DNA from: Acrasis kona | Lineage: Eukaryota; Heterolobosea; Eutetramitea; Acrasida; Acrasidae | DNA: 64,000 nt | Assembly: GCA_026419775.2 (NCBI GenBank) | Contig: JAOPGA020001623.1 | Coordinates: forward strand, 1-64,000 | Direction of reading: 5' to 3' | Part shown: one piece after another, positions 36,941-46,328 of the stretch | Layout: each line of letters begins with the position of its first letter | Numbering within the stretch: the first letter of the stretch is position 1 | Position numbers and translations under genes: made by a program | Notes under the pieces: generated by a model | What the model was told of the DNA's origin: nothing | Seen by the model: the letters and a program-made list of their open reading frames with translations, nothing else | Database searches by the model: none

Positions 36941-37299
36941 GTTTTATTCCGATATGGTTTCCCAATGTCCTGTATCGTAAGTGCAGGTTACGAGGGTTGT
37001 GGTGTTGCCGTAGTCAGCCATCCCTACGTCCTACTACCGTAGTTAGTTAGGTTCAACAGAGGAAGTAGTCAGTTTGCCGTTGTTAGATTCGATTTGCCCC
37101 TCTGCCTCATTAATCTTACCNTTGATAAGAGTACAAGTTAGTATATTAGAGGTATCACGGAGTTGCTGATTATGCCGTAGTCAAATCAGTCTTTGTCCTA
37201 GACAATTCTAGGTTTAGTGTTAGTTTATTGTTAGTATTCAAGAACAAGTGTCCTGCTCATTGTTTCGTGTGACTTTGAAAGTACTATTTTTTCTTCTAC

Positions 37300-37427
37300 A
37301 AAACTGAAATAAAGAATAATTGTATAGACACTAAATAAACTAACATGTGGTTACACAATCAATTCTAAGATATTTCCTAGCATTATAGTATCCTTTTTAT
37401 ACTAGTCCAAGAGCTCATAACTGACTC
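37300..37427 (-). repeat. Right terminal repeat of the Ty3-like fossil, inverted
   Basis: Reverse complement of the left repeat. Its TATAAAAAGG-like box therefore points back into the element. The sequence beyond 37428 is family A copy 3. Confidence 0.85.
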
Positions 37428-37429
37428 CT

Positions 37430-37605
37430 TGATGCATTTTCTGGCACCTTACAAAAAACAAAGGTGATAAATAGGATGACTTCTACGTACTATTGGAGCA
37501 AATATATAGGAGAGAAGCCCCAAAGAATAAAGTTGTAAGAGCTCCCAAGCAGCATGAGCATCAACAGGTCCTAGAGAAAAAGAGGTCACAGCTTGCAAAA
37601 AAATA
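37430..37605 (+). mobile_element. Family A element, copy 3 (internal fragment)
   Basis: Nucleotide matches to the copy 1 gene: GCATTTTCTGGCACC, then a gap, GACTTCTACGTACT, AGCAAATATATAGGA, AAGAATAAAGTTGTAAGAGC and CAGCATGAGCATCAACAGG. It encodes RAPKQHEHQQ in one frame, with indels and a stop elsewhere. It is cut on its left by the Ty3-like fossil. Confidence 0.75.
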
Positions 37606-38056
37606 AAATACACCCTTCAAAACCGCTGATATTTTTATCTCGATTAGACCCATACCCATCATGCTGTACTGATTATTTTAAAAAAAATACCCACCCCCCT
37701 ATATAATACTGATTGTTGTGTTCTCCCTAACAGGCCATTCACGTGAAGATGTAATTGAATTAAGAGATGCATTAATTGTCTCCTTCTCCGCAGAGAATTT
37801 TGACTTTATAAGGCAGTCAATTAAGGTATGAAGAGGTCAAAAAAACGATGCGGATTTCTGCGGAGGGCTAGAGACAACTCAGTTTCCCCCCTCCTGTCTC
37901 CTTTCCCCTGACGGAAATAGTAAAAAAAAAAGGAAAGGAATGCTCCCGCGATTTTTCCACAATATAAATAAATGTTTATTTAAAGTACAACAGTGTCAAC
38001 AGATACTGCAACAACCCTTGCAACAGGATCGACCGCAACAACACCCGCCAACGCAA
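37606..38056. other. Spacer with one exon-like stretch
   Basis: 37735-37828 reads as a plausible exon, ag|GCCATTCACGTGAAG...AATTAAG|gtatga, encoding SREDVIELRDALIVSFSAEN. I cannot join it to anything. The remainder is low-complexity. Confidence 0.3.
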
Positions 38057-38665
38057 CTAGCATTGGCAACATCGACTGCAACAACCCTGGCAACGTATCG
38101 CTATCGTATCCTTGCATCTACAAATAGAACCATAACAAACTGATGTCCAAATTGATGCTGTGTACTTCCATGAAAAATGTTTCTTGCTTGAAATTGAACA
38201 GCACAACCGGGCTTTGTGTGATAAACGACATGCACGCAATGTAAAATTATAACCTCTGTTTTCAAATATTCCAAAATTACAACAACACAGTGCGCCTGGA
38301 CTATCCTTAGTGTAGTGATGGACAATGCAGGGAAAAAAGCCACGCGAATGTCTTATGCGAATGTCGACATCATTTGTTGCCCAATCTAAAAGCTCATTCT
38401 GATTCTTCCTTCGCTTTACCTCAGCAGCACAAACAACAGTCATGTTAGGCATTTGTGTAAGAGTCAGGGCAGGTTTCTTCTTCTTAGCTTTTTTCCTCTT
38501 TGTTGTACTCAAGGTTATCTTTGGTGTTCTGGGTCTGTTTTTTGGTTGTTCACTCAACTCACTATCACTAATAACAACAACAGGCTCTATATTAAGTATG
38601 ACAATTGGATTGTCTTTCGTACCGCTCATTAATGTTTTTTCAAATGTTAGTGAATAGTCAAACAA
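38057..38665 (-). pseudogene. Possible 2-oxoglutarate oxygenase-like fragment, frameshifted
   Basis: The N-terminal part has a basic KRKKAKKKKPAL segment. Then FPCIVHHYTKD and FGIFENRGYNFTL read in one frame, and near 38240 sense passes to another frame with HCVHVVYHTKPGCAVQF and ARNIFHGSTQHQFGHQF. The late 'G..v.F.a....HGs' pattern is what double-stranded beta-helix dioxygenases of transposons show, but the iron-binding HxD is not clear. One frameshift seen. Low certainty. Confidence 0.35.
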
Positions 38666-38752
38666 ATACGGTTAAAGTAGGAACTGTGTGCAGATTGCGC
38701 GTGAATTAATTATGGCGCATCAGAGTTTGTTGCAAGCGCAGTTTCAACGCAG

Positions 38753-38977
38753 ATGGTATTTGTTTCCACAACTCTACCCTTTTCAAATAATAAACAACTA
38801 TCACACAAAGACTTTATTAAATGCAAACAAGGGGACACATATTTAGCTATTCCACACCCATCCATTGATTATGAGAGATTGTTCAGTCAAGATGTCGATG
38901 TTACAGGTGTTAGAAGATATTCACTTCACGTGGAGACCTTTCGAATGCTGATGTTGCTCAAGACAGACCAAAAATAA
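38753..38977 (+). CDS. Unknown 74-codon ORF
   Basis: FSNNKQLSHKDFIKCKQGDT and FSQDVDVTGVRRYSLHVETF, followed by AATAAAT at the stop. Divergent from the oxygenase-like fragment, so possibly its partner gene. Function unknown. Confidence 0.3.
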   Translation: MVFVSTTLPFSNNKQLSHKDFIKCKQGDTYLAIPHPSIDYERLFSQDVDVTGVRRYSLHVETFRMLMLLKTDQK

Positions 38978-39380
38978 ATGAATCAAGTCAAATATTTATT
39001 TTGTAATTGTTTTAATCCGTGGATTGATCTGTATTTGCAGGTAATAATCGGATCAGGTAATCCGTGTTAATTATTTATAAGATCAGCTACAGGTCGGGTT
39101 TATTACAATATCTGTATCCGATCTAATCCGACCTATACACAGCTCTACCTATATGTCAAGTTTGGTGCGGTGTCGACCGGTATTCTCACTTTTGATTTTT
39201 ACCACTCTGGTTGATTTCGATTTGTCTTGGTCTGTGAAGATGGTTGACAGCCCTTTATAGCAAAAATAATAATTTTAATTTTTATATTTACAATGATATT
39301 TGTTGTTTCAGTGACATGGGTACACAATCTGAATTTGTTGGGTAAAACAAACTTTATTGTTAAATACATTATTAAATTTA
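38978..39380. other. Spacer, possible hAT-type MITE remnant
   Basis: 39100-39155 contains 'atctgtatccgatctaatccgacc' followed by 'tatacacagctcta', in the style of hAT terminal sequence. I cannot find a clean pair of ends. No gene. Confidence 0.25.
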
Positions 39381-39921
39381 TCAAGAACGATCATTTTTGT
39401 ATGGTAACGTTACAATTGCTGAAGTTAAATTGACTGCTGGAATTGGCCTTGAAGCAAGGAATAATATGTGGGGTGTGCAAATGTGTTCTTGATTGATTTT
39501 TATTATTGACCGAGTTATCATCGTTGATACTGTCGAAAATTGGAAAGAGAAGATAATTTTTGGAAAAATAAACAATTTATTGGAAAGGTAGTTGACTGCT
39601 GGCCTTGAACACCGCGTCAGAATTTCCTGTTGCATCTGGTGAATCCGGCGAATTTTCTCTTGAATGTGTACTGTTGCTCTTCTTAGATTCTTTTTTTTCT
39701 TCACCATCTCCTATAGCTGAAATGGTTTTCATCAATTTAATTGATATTGATTTTTGTACAACACCGCTGCTATCAATGTACTCCTGTGCTGTACTCTGGC
39801 TCTTATAACAAAGTGCAGCTGTGATCTCTGCAGCTGAGAAGCCCTTTTCAGCCATGAGGGTGGCCATTGAACGTCTTCCGGTGTGGGATGTGTATCTATC
39901 TACTCCAATTTGTACATTCAC
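39381..39921 (-). mobile_element. Tyrosine-recombinase C-terminal fossil
   Basis: YTSHTGRRSMATLMAEKGF gives the His-x-x-Arg box, and QEYI about 30 residues later the Tyr position of a tyrosine recombinase. This type occurs in Crypton and DIRS/Ngaro elements. Only the tail of the enzyme remains, followed by a Ser/Glu-rich extension, and the upstream side ends at a dispersed repeat. Broken and probably old; it could have come from the same kind of element as the reverse transcriptase fossil at 23 kb. Confidence 0.6.
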
Positions 39922-39937
39922 TTACTTAGTATTTTTT

Positions 39938-40400
39938 TAGAAAACAGGGATAAGCCTGAAAGTTTATTGGTAGTTTTATAACCCCCGTCAATAGTTATTG
40001 ATGAGTTACCTTACACAAAAAATTATATATACAAATCACTGAGAAGGTGATTGCTCGTGTTCACAATTTGCCTTGTAAACACATCGAGCGGTCCAAATGG
40101 AACAGGAAGTTTCCATGAGTATTGTAGAGATTTTTCGGAGAACATTCACTTACTTAGTATGGATGTAGTTAAGCGTTTTTCTAGTAAGATACCAGTCGAA
40201 AAGCCACAAAGTGTTGAGGAAGATATCAACCATTTTGATGGAGACCTCTTACTCCATCTGGCACGCGCGTTGCGCAACACACGCCATCAAATCCGCCAAG
40301 CTAGGCGGGCCTTCTTCTGTATAGAGTCATTTATAAATATGTAAATTTATTCTAATAAAGCTTTTCGCAGAATGCAATTTATACAAAAAACAATTCGTAC
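39938..40400 (+). repeat. Dispersed repeat, X and Y ends, with a 97-codon ORF
   Basis: The X end (39944-40010, CAGGGATAAGCCTGAAAGTT and TTATAACCCCCGTCAATAG) recurs at ~22655 and ~31020. The Y end (~40356-40385, AATAAAGCTTTTCGCAGAAT) recurs at ~21990. Between them a plus-strand ORF (40051-40344) contains CRDFSENIHLLSMDVVKRF and GDLLLHLARALRNTRHQIR. It looks like a short non-autonomous element or the termini of a larger family. Confidence 0.45.
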
Positions 40401-40900
40401 ATTCACTATTATATTTCCATAGGACTAATATTATTTACCCTCTACGATAAAGAATGCATTTTATTTTATTTATTAACCCATTGTAACAGATTTGGAGGGA
40501 GATTGACCGGTTAAAATGAGTTGAGTACGCGTTTGAAAGATTGTTTGAAATTAATCGTTTACACATCACTATGTCATATTCTCAAATTCCAACTTCACAA
40601 TCGCTTTTGGACAAGGTTCCCGCCCGCCACACCCAATTGGTTTTTAATAATTCTAATNGGCGCTAATTTTGGTGGGTGGTATCCACCATCCATTTTTGGT
40701 GTTAAACACCAATAGTGGTTTACACTGAGTGTCATCCACAAATGGTGGTTTACACTTGGTGGTTACCACCGACGGCGGTTAACACTTAGTGTGTGCCACA
40801 GTGTGTTTGGCACGTCGAGTTTCAGTGGTATGATTGGTGGTGACAACAATAAATAAAGCATCCTCTGGAATGGAATATCAACATTGAAAAGAATGGTATT

Positions 40901-43822
40901 TTAATAAAATGTACAGATAAATTGATCAATATTGCTTCTTGTGGCCAAAAGTGATGGTGTAAGGTTATTAATATGCATAGCAACATCCTCTTCTTGCGTC
41001 ACGCACGTCTTCACATTTGGGCATAAATGCCTATCTGAAGCAGGGTAACTTTTATAGTATTTGAGAAAGGCTACTGGCATGCTTTTTGAATTCAACTTCC
41101 AAACCTCCAATGCTGTAATCTCTGCATACATACCATATTCACCAGTTACAACATGATCCCCCACAGAGAATTGTGTTCGATCGCGTTTAATAGTACTTAC
41201 CTGCCTCACTAGATTGATCTTGTCATCGGGACTGCACCACTTATTCTCTTTTGCACACTCAAGATATGATCTTGCACAATCGTTGCTGATTGATGTTGAT
41301 ACTGATCCTTCGATTAAATATTTATTGTTCTGATCAATAGCGGACCACCTTTCTTCTTTTTGCTTCACTGTCTCACAATAATTCCATCTTAAGGTGTCTA
41401 GAACTTCTGTTATTTTGGTGGCGTAAATCTCTCCCGTTCTAGTAGATTGTCCGGCAAGTCTCTTTTGTTGAACGTGATAATGCTCAAAAGGTTTTGTGTG
41501 GTAAGTACAAGGAGGGCCATAAAGCAACGCTTCATCAAACACGTGCATCATGGAATGGTATTTGATGGTGTTAGCATTGTCTTCTCCATACAGTGATTTG
41601 TATTATTTTGAGAACTCAGCGTGTATTTCTTTTGCCAGGAGGATATCGTTCTTTGATAATGACGAGTGATAAATTATTCTATAATATTGAACGTGGCTCA
41701 TCAGACATTCAAAATGTTTTGGGCGGAGTAATCTACAGAGCAATAGTGGGCACATTCTATAAAAATTCGACCAGTTATCACCATCCCAATTCCCTCTTTC
41801 TGATAAGAGCATTAATTTGTTTTTGAAACTGGCGTCAGAGTACGTCCACCGCATCATCTTGTTATCAACATCATCAGGGCATAAGATACCTTTTGACAAC
41901 AATAGTTCAATATGGCGCTGAAAATTTCCAAGGACTTCAATGTGGAAGATGTCTCCAGGAGCATTCTTATGCACATCAAAATTATATGGCTCTTGAGATA
42001 GAGACCAAAATGCGTTGAATGAGCACCTGAGTGACACTGATTTGCGAAGTTGATCAAACAACTTCATATCGCTGATATTACTCAACGCTTGTGCTTGCTG
42101 TATGGTGGTTTTAACTGTCCGAAGCTTGCCGACCTCGTCTTTATGATATGATGAATGATCAATAAAGCATGTACAACAACCATGTGTGGCTGTGTATCCT
42201 TGAACACCAGTTGCATCATCTCTCTCAGGTTGATCCGCCACAATTAGATGTAGAATGGGTCTGACAAGAACATCTTTCTTAACACCTGCGTGGTACATTA
42301 CTATCCCTTCATACAGATCTTTCAGATTTTCTACAGATCCATTGGCAAACTCGTGTATATTGAGGTCTTTATTTCCAACGCTATATAATAATTTGCTTTC
42401 CATTTTTGCTCGGTATTTGTGATTGAAGTTGAAGATATCATAATACGCGCCATATGCACTCCTTGACCTTCCTGCGTTACGAGATTCATTGAAATGATCA
42501 GAGAACCAGTTTATAAGTAAAAGTAGAGCGCCATCTTTGCAATGTTTATCAACAAGGTTTTGAAAAAGTTCAGTTTCAACAACATGCTCTACGTTCTCTC
42601 TTCTATTTGGAATAAACCTCAGCTCTCTTACATGCTCAGCGCTATCAAATACTCGTGCAATTTTCTCCTCGATTGGATAGTACGAAACCGTTTTGCCATT
42701 AACCTCATATTGTTTGGGTTTGATTGATGGGAAACGAATGTCATCTTCTATACGCGAGTAATGTCGAGGATTCTGTACGTACGTATCGGGAAATTTAACT
42801 CGTTCATCAATCTCACTTGCTTCTTTGTTCATTCGACGAATGTTATTTATATCATCTCCAGACCATTCCATCTCTCTATAGTATCTATGACTTATTCCGT
42901 CGAGTATGTCATCATAAGGCTGGATACCATTGTTTTTTGGCGCGACTACTTTAACATGATGCCCTTTTCTTGCCGCCTCCACAGCCGCTTGATAAATTTT
43001 ATCTTTGTAATCATCATATTGGTTGACGGAAGATCGTGACAAGATGTTGGCGACCTTTTTATGCCTCTCTATAATATCATCAGATTCCTTAACGTCAAGT
43101 GGCGGCTCAATATCTACACTACATTCATGACCACCAAAATCAGATTCAGAACTGTCAACTTCCTTGTTTCGGTGCTGTTGCTCGCGGAGGTCACAGAGGG
43201 AGTTATAGACTGCTTCTTCTATAATTCTTGGATCATGATTGGCTGCTTTGGAGATACTAACACTAATAACCGGGAAACAATCTGTTCTTTTAGTGTGGCT
43301 CTTGGAGTGCAACATTACTTTTGAGTTCTGATGATGGTTGAACGCGTTGCATTTCGAGCATACAATACTTTTTTTCTTGCACTTCATACATATAAATTCA
43401 TTCTCACCAACACAAAATACTAATCCATCACACTTCTCAAGTTTTTCACCTCTCTTGCATTTTAATACGTTCAATTTAAGCTGCCATTTAAACACTGCTG
43501 TGTTCACTATCCCCTCCAATATTTTCCAATCTGGTTCTAACGAATCATCAATGGATTGTGTGTCAGAGGTTTTCCTTTTCTTGGTGGGTGGGCTACCACC
43601 AAGTACTCTTAAGACTACCTCAATACTGTCGTAATTGTGAATGTTGTAATCGACTAATCTTCCGCGAGATTTTAATGGACGACCTTGGTATGTTATGTAA
43701 AAGTCTTTGGTATTAATAACACACACTCTTGAAATTATTTGACAAAGATCATCAATTGTTGTAGTTTGGCTCAAAGTAAGTACAAATGTAGGTATGGGTC
43801 CACAAATATGAACAGTACGCAT
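40901..43822 (-). CDS. Ubiquitin-like leader fused to CACTA/Plavaka-like transposase
   Basis: From Met 43822 (Met 43855 is also possible) a ubiquitin-like domain runs exactly 76 residues, MRTVHICGPI to LRVLGG (43595). A basic SPPTKKRK linker follows, then zinc-binding cysteines (CMKCKKKSIVCSKC). The catalytic region has NWFSDHFNESRNAG, PILHLIVADQPERD, THGCCTCF and PGDIFHIEVLG. A TAA at 41603-41605 interrupts the frame after 739 residues. The same frame stays open for 233 more, with the conserved tail MHVFDEALLYGPPCTYHTK and FEHYHVQQKRLAG. Upstream in-frame codons to 44065 overlap the divergent gene and are probably not translated. Transposase assignment is by motif memory. Confidence 0.7.
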
Positions 43823-43970
43823 GGGAACTATCTTCTGAACCCTTGGCCAACGCATGATTATTTCCGGATTCACATAATTCTCTTCCAAACGTTCGATGTT
43901 TCTGAATAAGTGTATTTCGATTTGAATAAGAAACATAACGAATATCTTGTACGAATCCACAAACCGTTTG

Positions 43971-44578
43971 ATGATAAGGAGAGGTGCGGTGGACAATTCT
44001 ATTCCCCCGACAGTCAACGTTGACTTTAAAACTGTCATGAGTAAGTACGTCTCACAACCAAACACTAAAATTCAGTGTCTCCCGAATTTAATGACATGCT
44101 CTTCCGTAAAATTGAGAACATACTTCTACGGCTTGCTCCCCAACAAGTGCTCCTGCATACTTTTTTCCTCAACGAATGGTATGGTATAGCAAACCTTTCT
44201 TCTACATCCACAGACAAACTTAAGCTTGCATGTGCCAAAATTGTAAAAAAAGTAATTGCTGAAGATGAGAACATTCATAGTAAGGATGGTCATGAGAGCT
44301 ATCGCAATAAAGTAATGCTTGGAATGAAGAGAAAGTATGGGATGATGATTCGCCAGGACGGCTCCTTCGATCCAGCCGTGAAGAAAATCATTAGCGACAC
44401 AATGAAGGAAAAGAAGAGACAGGCAAAGAATGCGGCCAAGACCAATGTGATGGAGGATGTTGCAGGAAAGTATGGAATGACCCCAGAAGAAATGGAGAAG
44501 GTTCTTAAAGATCATCAAACCAAGGGTCTGGACAATCCAGTAGACGAAGATTCACAAAAGTCTGATGTATTTGAATAA
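43971..44578 (+). CDS. Second gene of the CACTA-like element
   Basis: Exons 43971-44040 and 44076-44578 around a 35 nt GT-AG intron give 190 residues: MIRRGAVDNS, then MLFRKIENILLRLAPQQ, a basic helical middle (YRNKVMLGMKRKYGMM) and a charged C-terminus. Divergent from the transposase, with only ~150 bp between the likely starts, so they probably share a promoter. By position it is the analogue of the small DNA-binding accessory protein of CACTA elements; I see no named domain. Reads intact. Confidence 0.6.
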
Positions 44579-44920
44579 ATTAACCTCCTTCAAATCAACT
44601 TTCGAGCTCCTTAATGTTACTCCCTCAGGCAGGCAAGCGTCAAAAACAGCAGCGATGACCACCAGTGTCTACCACTATGTTATCATAACCCTTCTCGCCA
44701 CTAGCGCCGTCCACCAAAAGCCTGTGGTGTTTTCCACTTCTGTGTTAATATCACAGGTGGTTACCAATATTTGATAGATATTACCGGTGGTGGCCACTGG
44801 TGGAATTTTATTGGTGGTAAACACAAAGTCAAATTCGTCCCGGTGGTTTCCACCAAATTTTATGAAATTGGTGTTGACCACCACTTTTTCCGCCGATTAG
44901 AAATACACTGATAGCGTATT

Positions 44921-45040
44921 ACAAGGTAAATATATGTATTGTCTCACAACGGCGACCAAGTTAAATATAGGGGCATATGTGCATATGTTGATGGATTAGA
45001 CAAGGCAAATATGTATTATCGTCACAATGGCGACAGATGG
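44921..45040. repeat. Imperfect ~79 bp tandem duplication
   Basis: 'acaaggtaaatatatgta' with 'tcacaacggcgacca' at 44921-44957 repeats as 'acaaggcaaatatgta' with 'tcacaatggcgacag' at 45000-45035. It lies just outside the transposon's right end. From here to 45248 there is no gene. Confidence 0.7.
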
Positions 45041-45248
45041 AGGCATACATTGATGTGTATAATTCATTAAAAGTTCAGTCTTTGATCATAGAATAGATTT
45101 TTGATATTTGAACATTCTCAATACCACTATTTACTACTGATGATTTCAAGATTGTGTTGTTTTTTATTCTAATAATGGATTTAAAAGCCAATTGCTGTTG
45201 CATTCTAATCTTTAAAAACTCTTCACTTTGCTGTTGAGTGGCGAGATT

Positions 45249-46202
45249 TTAAATGAAGCTTAGTCCTTTAGCTTGGAATGTGATAAATACAAAACCGACG
45301 CAGATGATGACTGTGAGTATAACGAGAAGAATAACTATGCATAATAGTCGTGTACTGCCTCCAACTTTCTCAACTGCATCATAAACTCTTTTGTTCAAAC
45401 CTTTTAATCTCTCAATATCCTTTTCCGCCTTTTTATCCAAGTCCTCTATTATAATGTTTTGAACACTGAGTTCAGTATTTATGGACAATGCTAAGCCTTT
45501 TAATTTATCTATGGCATTTGAAAAAGTGTCTAAGCCCTTTTCAATCTCTTGCTTGTTGTTTTTTATTGTCAATAGGGCACCACTAATATCTATTTCTGGC
45601 AGGTCGTCTATTTCTTCTTGAGTGAGGTTAAAGTTTTTTAACAGGTGGCTTGTTTCCATGGAATCATCTACAGGTAGGTTGATGTAGCTAGCTTGCTGAT
45701 TTTTCTTTTCCTTATTTTTGCGTTTATTGTCTTCCACTAAATGCTCCTTGTCCCTCCTATCTATTGCAATTAAATGTTTGTTAATGATAACTAAATCCCT
45801 CTCCTCTTTTTCTACTCTTTCTTTTTTAATCTTATCTTTTTCCTTATTTTTGAAAAAAGGCTTCCTCTTTTTAAACTTTTCGTGAAGATTTATTAGTTCT
45901 TGGTAATCTGCACTGATGCTTTTCAACATTTTTCTTATATCGTTGCTCAATTTCACATTGTTCTTAACTCCTCTAGTTTTCTTCTCAACAGGATCGTCAC
46001 GTTCGTGTATGCGCTGGTCCGTGAGCATGAGTTTATTCGCTATAACGAATTTCAAAAGTTCGAAAGGCGTTCCAGCTGTTGTCTCCACAGGCTCCTCACT
46101 CTTGCCATAATCCTCGCCAGTAATTTCTACGTATGTTTTGTTCAGACGCCAAAGTAGATCATGCATAGTCCTGCGGGACACACCAGCCCGCATATATGAC
46201 AT
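45249..46202 (-). CDS. Tail-anchored Q-SNARE-like protein
   Basis: 317 residues, single exon. The C-terminal third has the t-SNARE heptad pattern (DKLKGLALSINTELSVQN, LDKKAEKDIERLKGLNKRV), then a 20-residue hydrophobic anchor (IVILLVILTVIICVGFVFI) and a very short lumenal end, the plan of Qb/Qc SNAREs that drive membrane fusion. The N-terminal two thirds are charged and helical (KEKDKIKKERVEKEERD). The exact class (syntaxin 6/8-like or other) cannot be told by eye. It lies 127 bp downstream of cyclin H on the same strand. Confidence 0.75.
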   Translation of the reverse strand: MSYMRAGVSRRTMHDLLWRLNKTYVEITGEDYGKSEEPVETTAGTPFELLKFVIANKLMLTDQRIHERDDPVEKKTRGVKNNVKLSNDIRKMLKSISADYQELINLHEKFKKRKPFFKNKEKDKIKKERVEKEERDLVIINKHLIAIDRRDKEHLVEDNKRKNKEKKNQQASYINLPVDDSMETSHLLKNFNLTQEEIDDLPEIDISGALLTIKNNKQEIEKGLDTFSNAIDKLKGLALSINTELSVQNIIIEDLDKKAEKDIERLKGLNKRVYDAVEKVGGSTRLLCIVILLVILTVIICVGFVFITFQAKGLSFI

Positions 46203-46328
46203 TGTCCTTGGTTTCGGTAATTTTTTACGTCCACGTTACAGTAAACTTGACCAGAAGGAATAATTGAAAGTGTGTGATGACGCCAAAGTAAAGACAAGAT
46301 TTATACAAAGTGTTATTTATTTAAAGGT

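Larger units (their letters stand above)
31914..37427 (+). mobile_element. Ty3/gypsy-like retroelement fossil with inverted terminal repeats
   Basis: About 5.5 kb. Parts in order on the plus strand: gag-like region (~32100-33150), CCHC zinc knuckle (CWKCNEKGDHLQPRC, ~33220), aspartic protease (~33600), reverse transcriptase with MDD (~34300-34700), RNase H (DASETG, ~35070), integrase with a DNGNEF site (~35650-36250), a trailing ORF and a tandem array. It is broken in a few places, perhaps two to four, but the domains are well preserved, so it is moderately young. Unusually, the ~130 bp terminal repeats (31914-32045 and 37300-37427) are inverted rather than direct. Confidence 0.8.
40652..44901. 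mobile_element. CACTA/Plavaka-like transposon, near complete, two divergent genes
   Basis: Ends TCTAATNGGCG (40652-40662) and its reverse complement (44891-44901). They are flanked by AAT on both sides (40649-40651 and 44902-44904), a 3-bp target duplication as in CACTA elements. Inside both ends are dense GGTGGT/CCACC-type short repeats (~40672-40840 and ~44650-44885) in both orientations, typical of CACTA subterminal binding arrays. The transposase is on the minus strand, a second gene on the plus strand. Well preserved, so likely young. Confidence 0.8.
40571..44980 (+). pseudogene. Small host-type ORF split by the CACTA-like element
   Basis: ATG 40571 opens MSYSQIPTSQSLLDKVPAR and runs in frame to AAT at 40649-40651. 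With the element and one AAT removed, it continues NTLIAYYK from 44902 up to a GTAAAT splice-donor-like site at 44926. Exact frame continuity suggests that the element landed in a translated exon. No family recognised. Confidence 0.45.

Noticed and set aside
43823-44065. Upstream extension of the transposase to 44065
   Set aside because: It overlaps the spliced divergent gene, starts in hydrophobic non-conserved sequence, and the ubiquitin-like fold begins cleanly at 43822.
22741-44904. A Polinton/Maverick made of the retro-type, OTU and other ORFs
   Set aside because: No DNA polymerase B, packaging ATPase or capsid gene; the parts belong to separate elements with their own ends.
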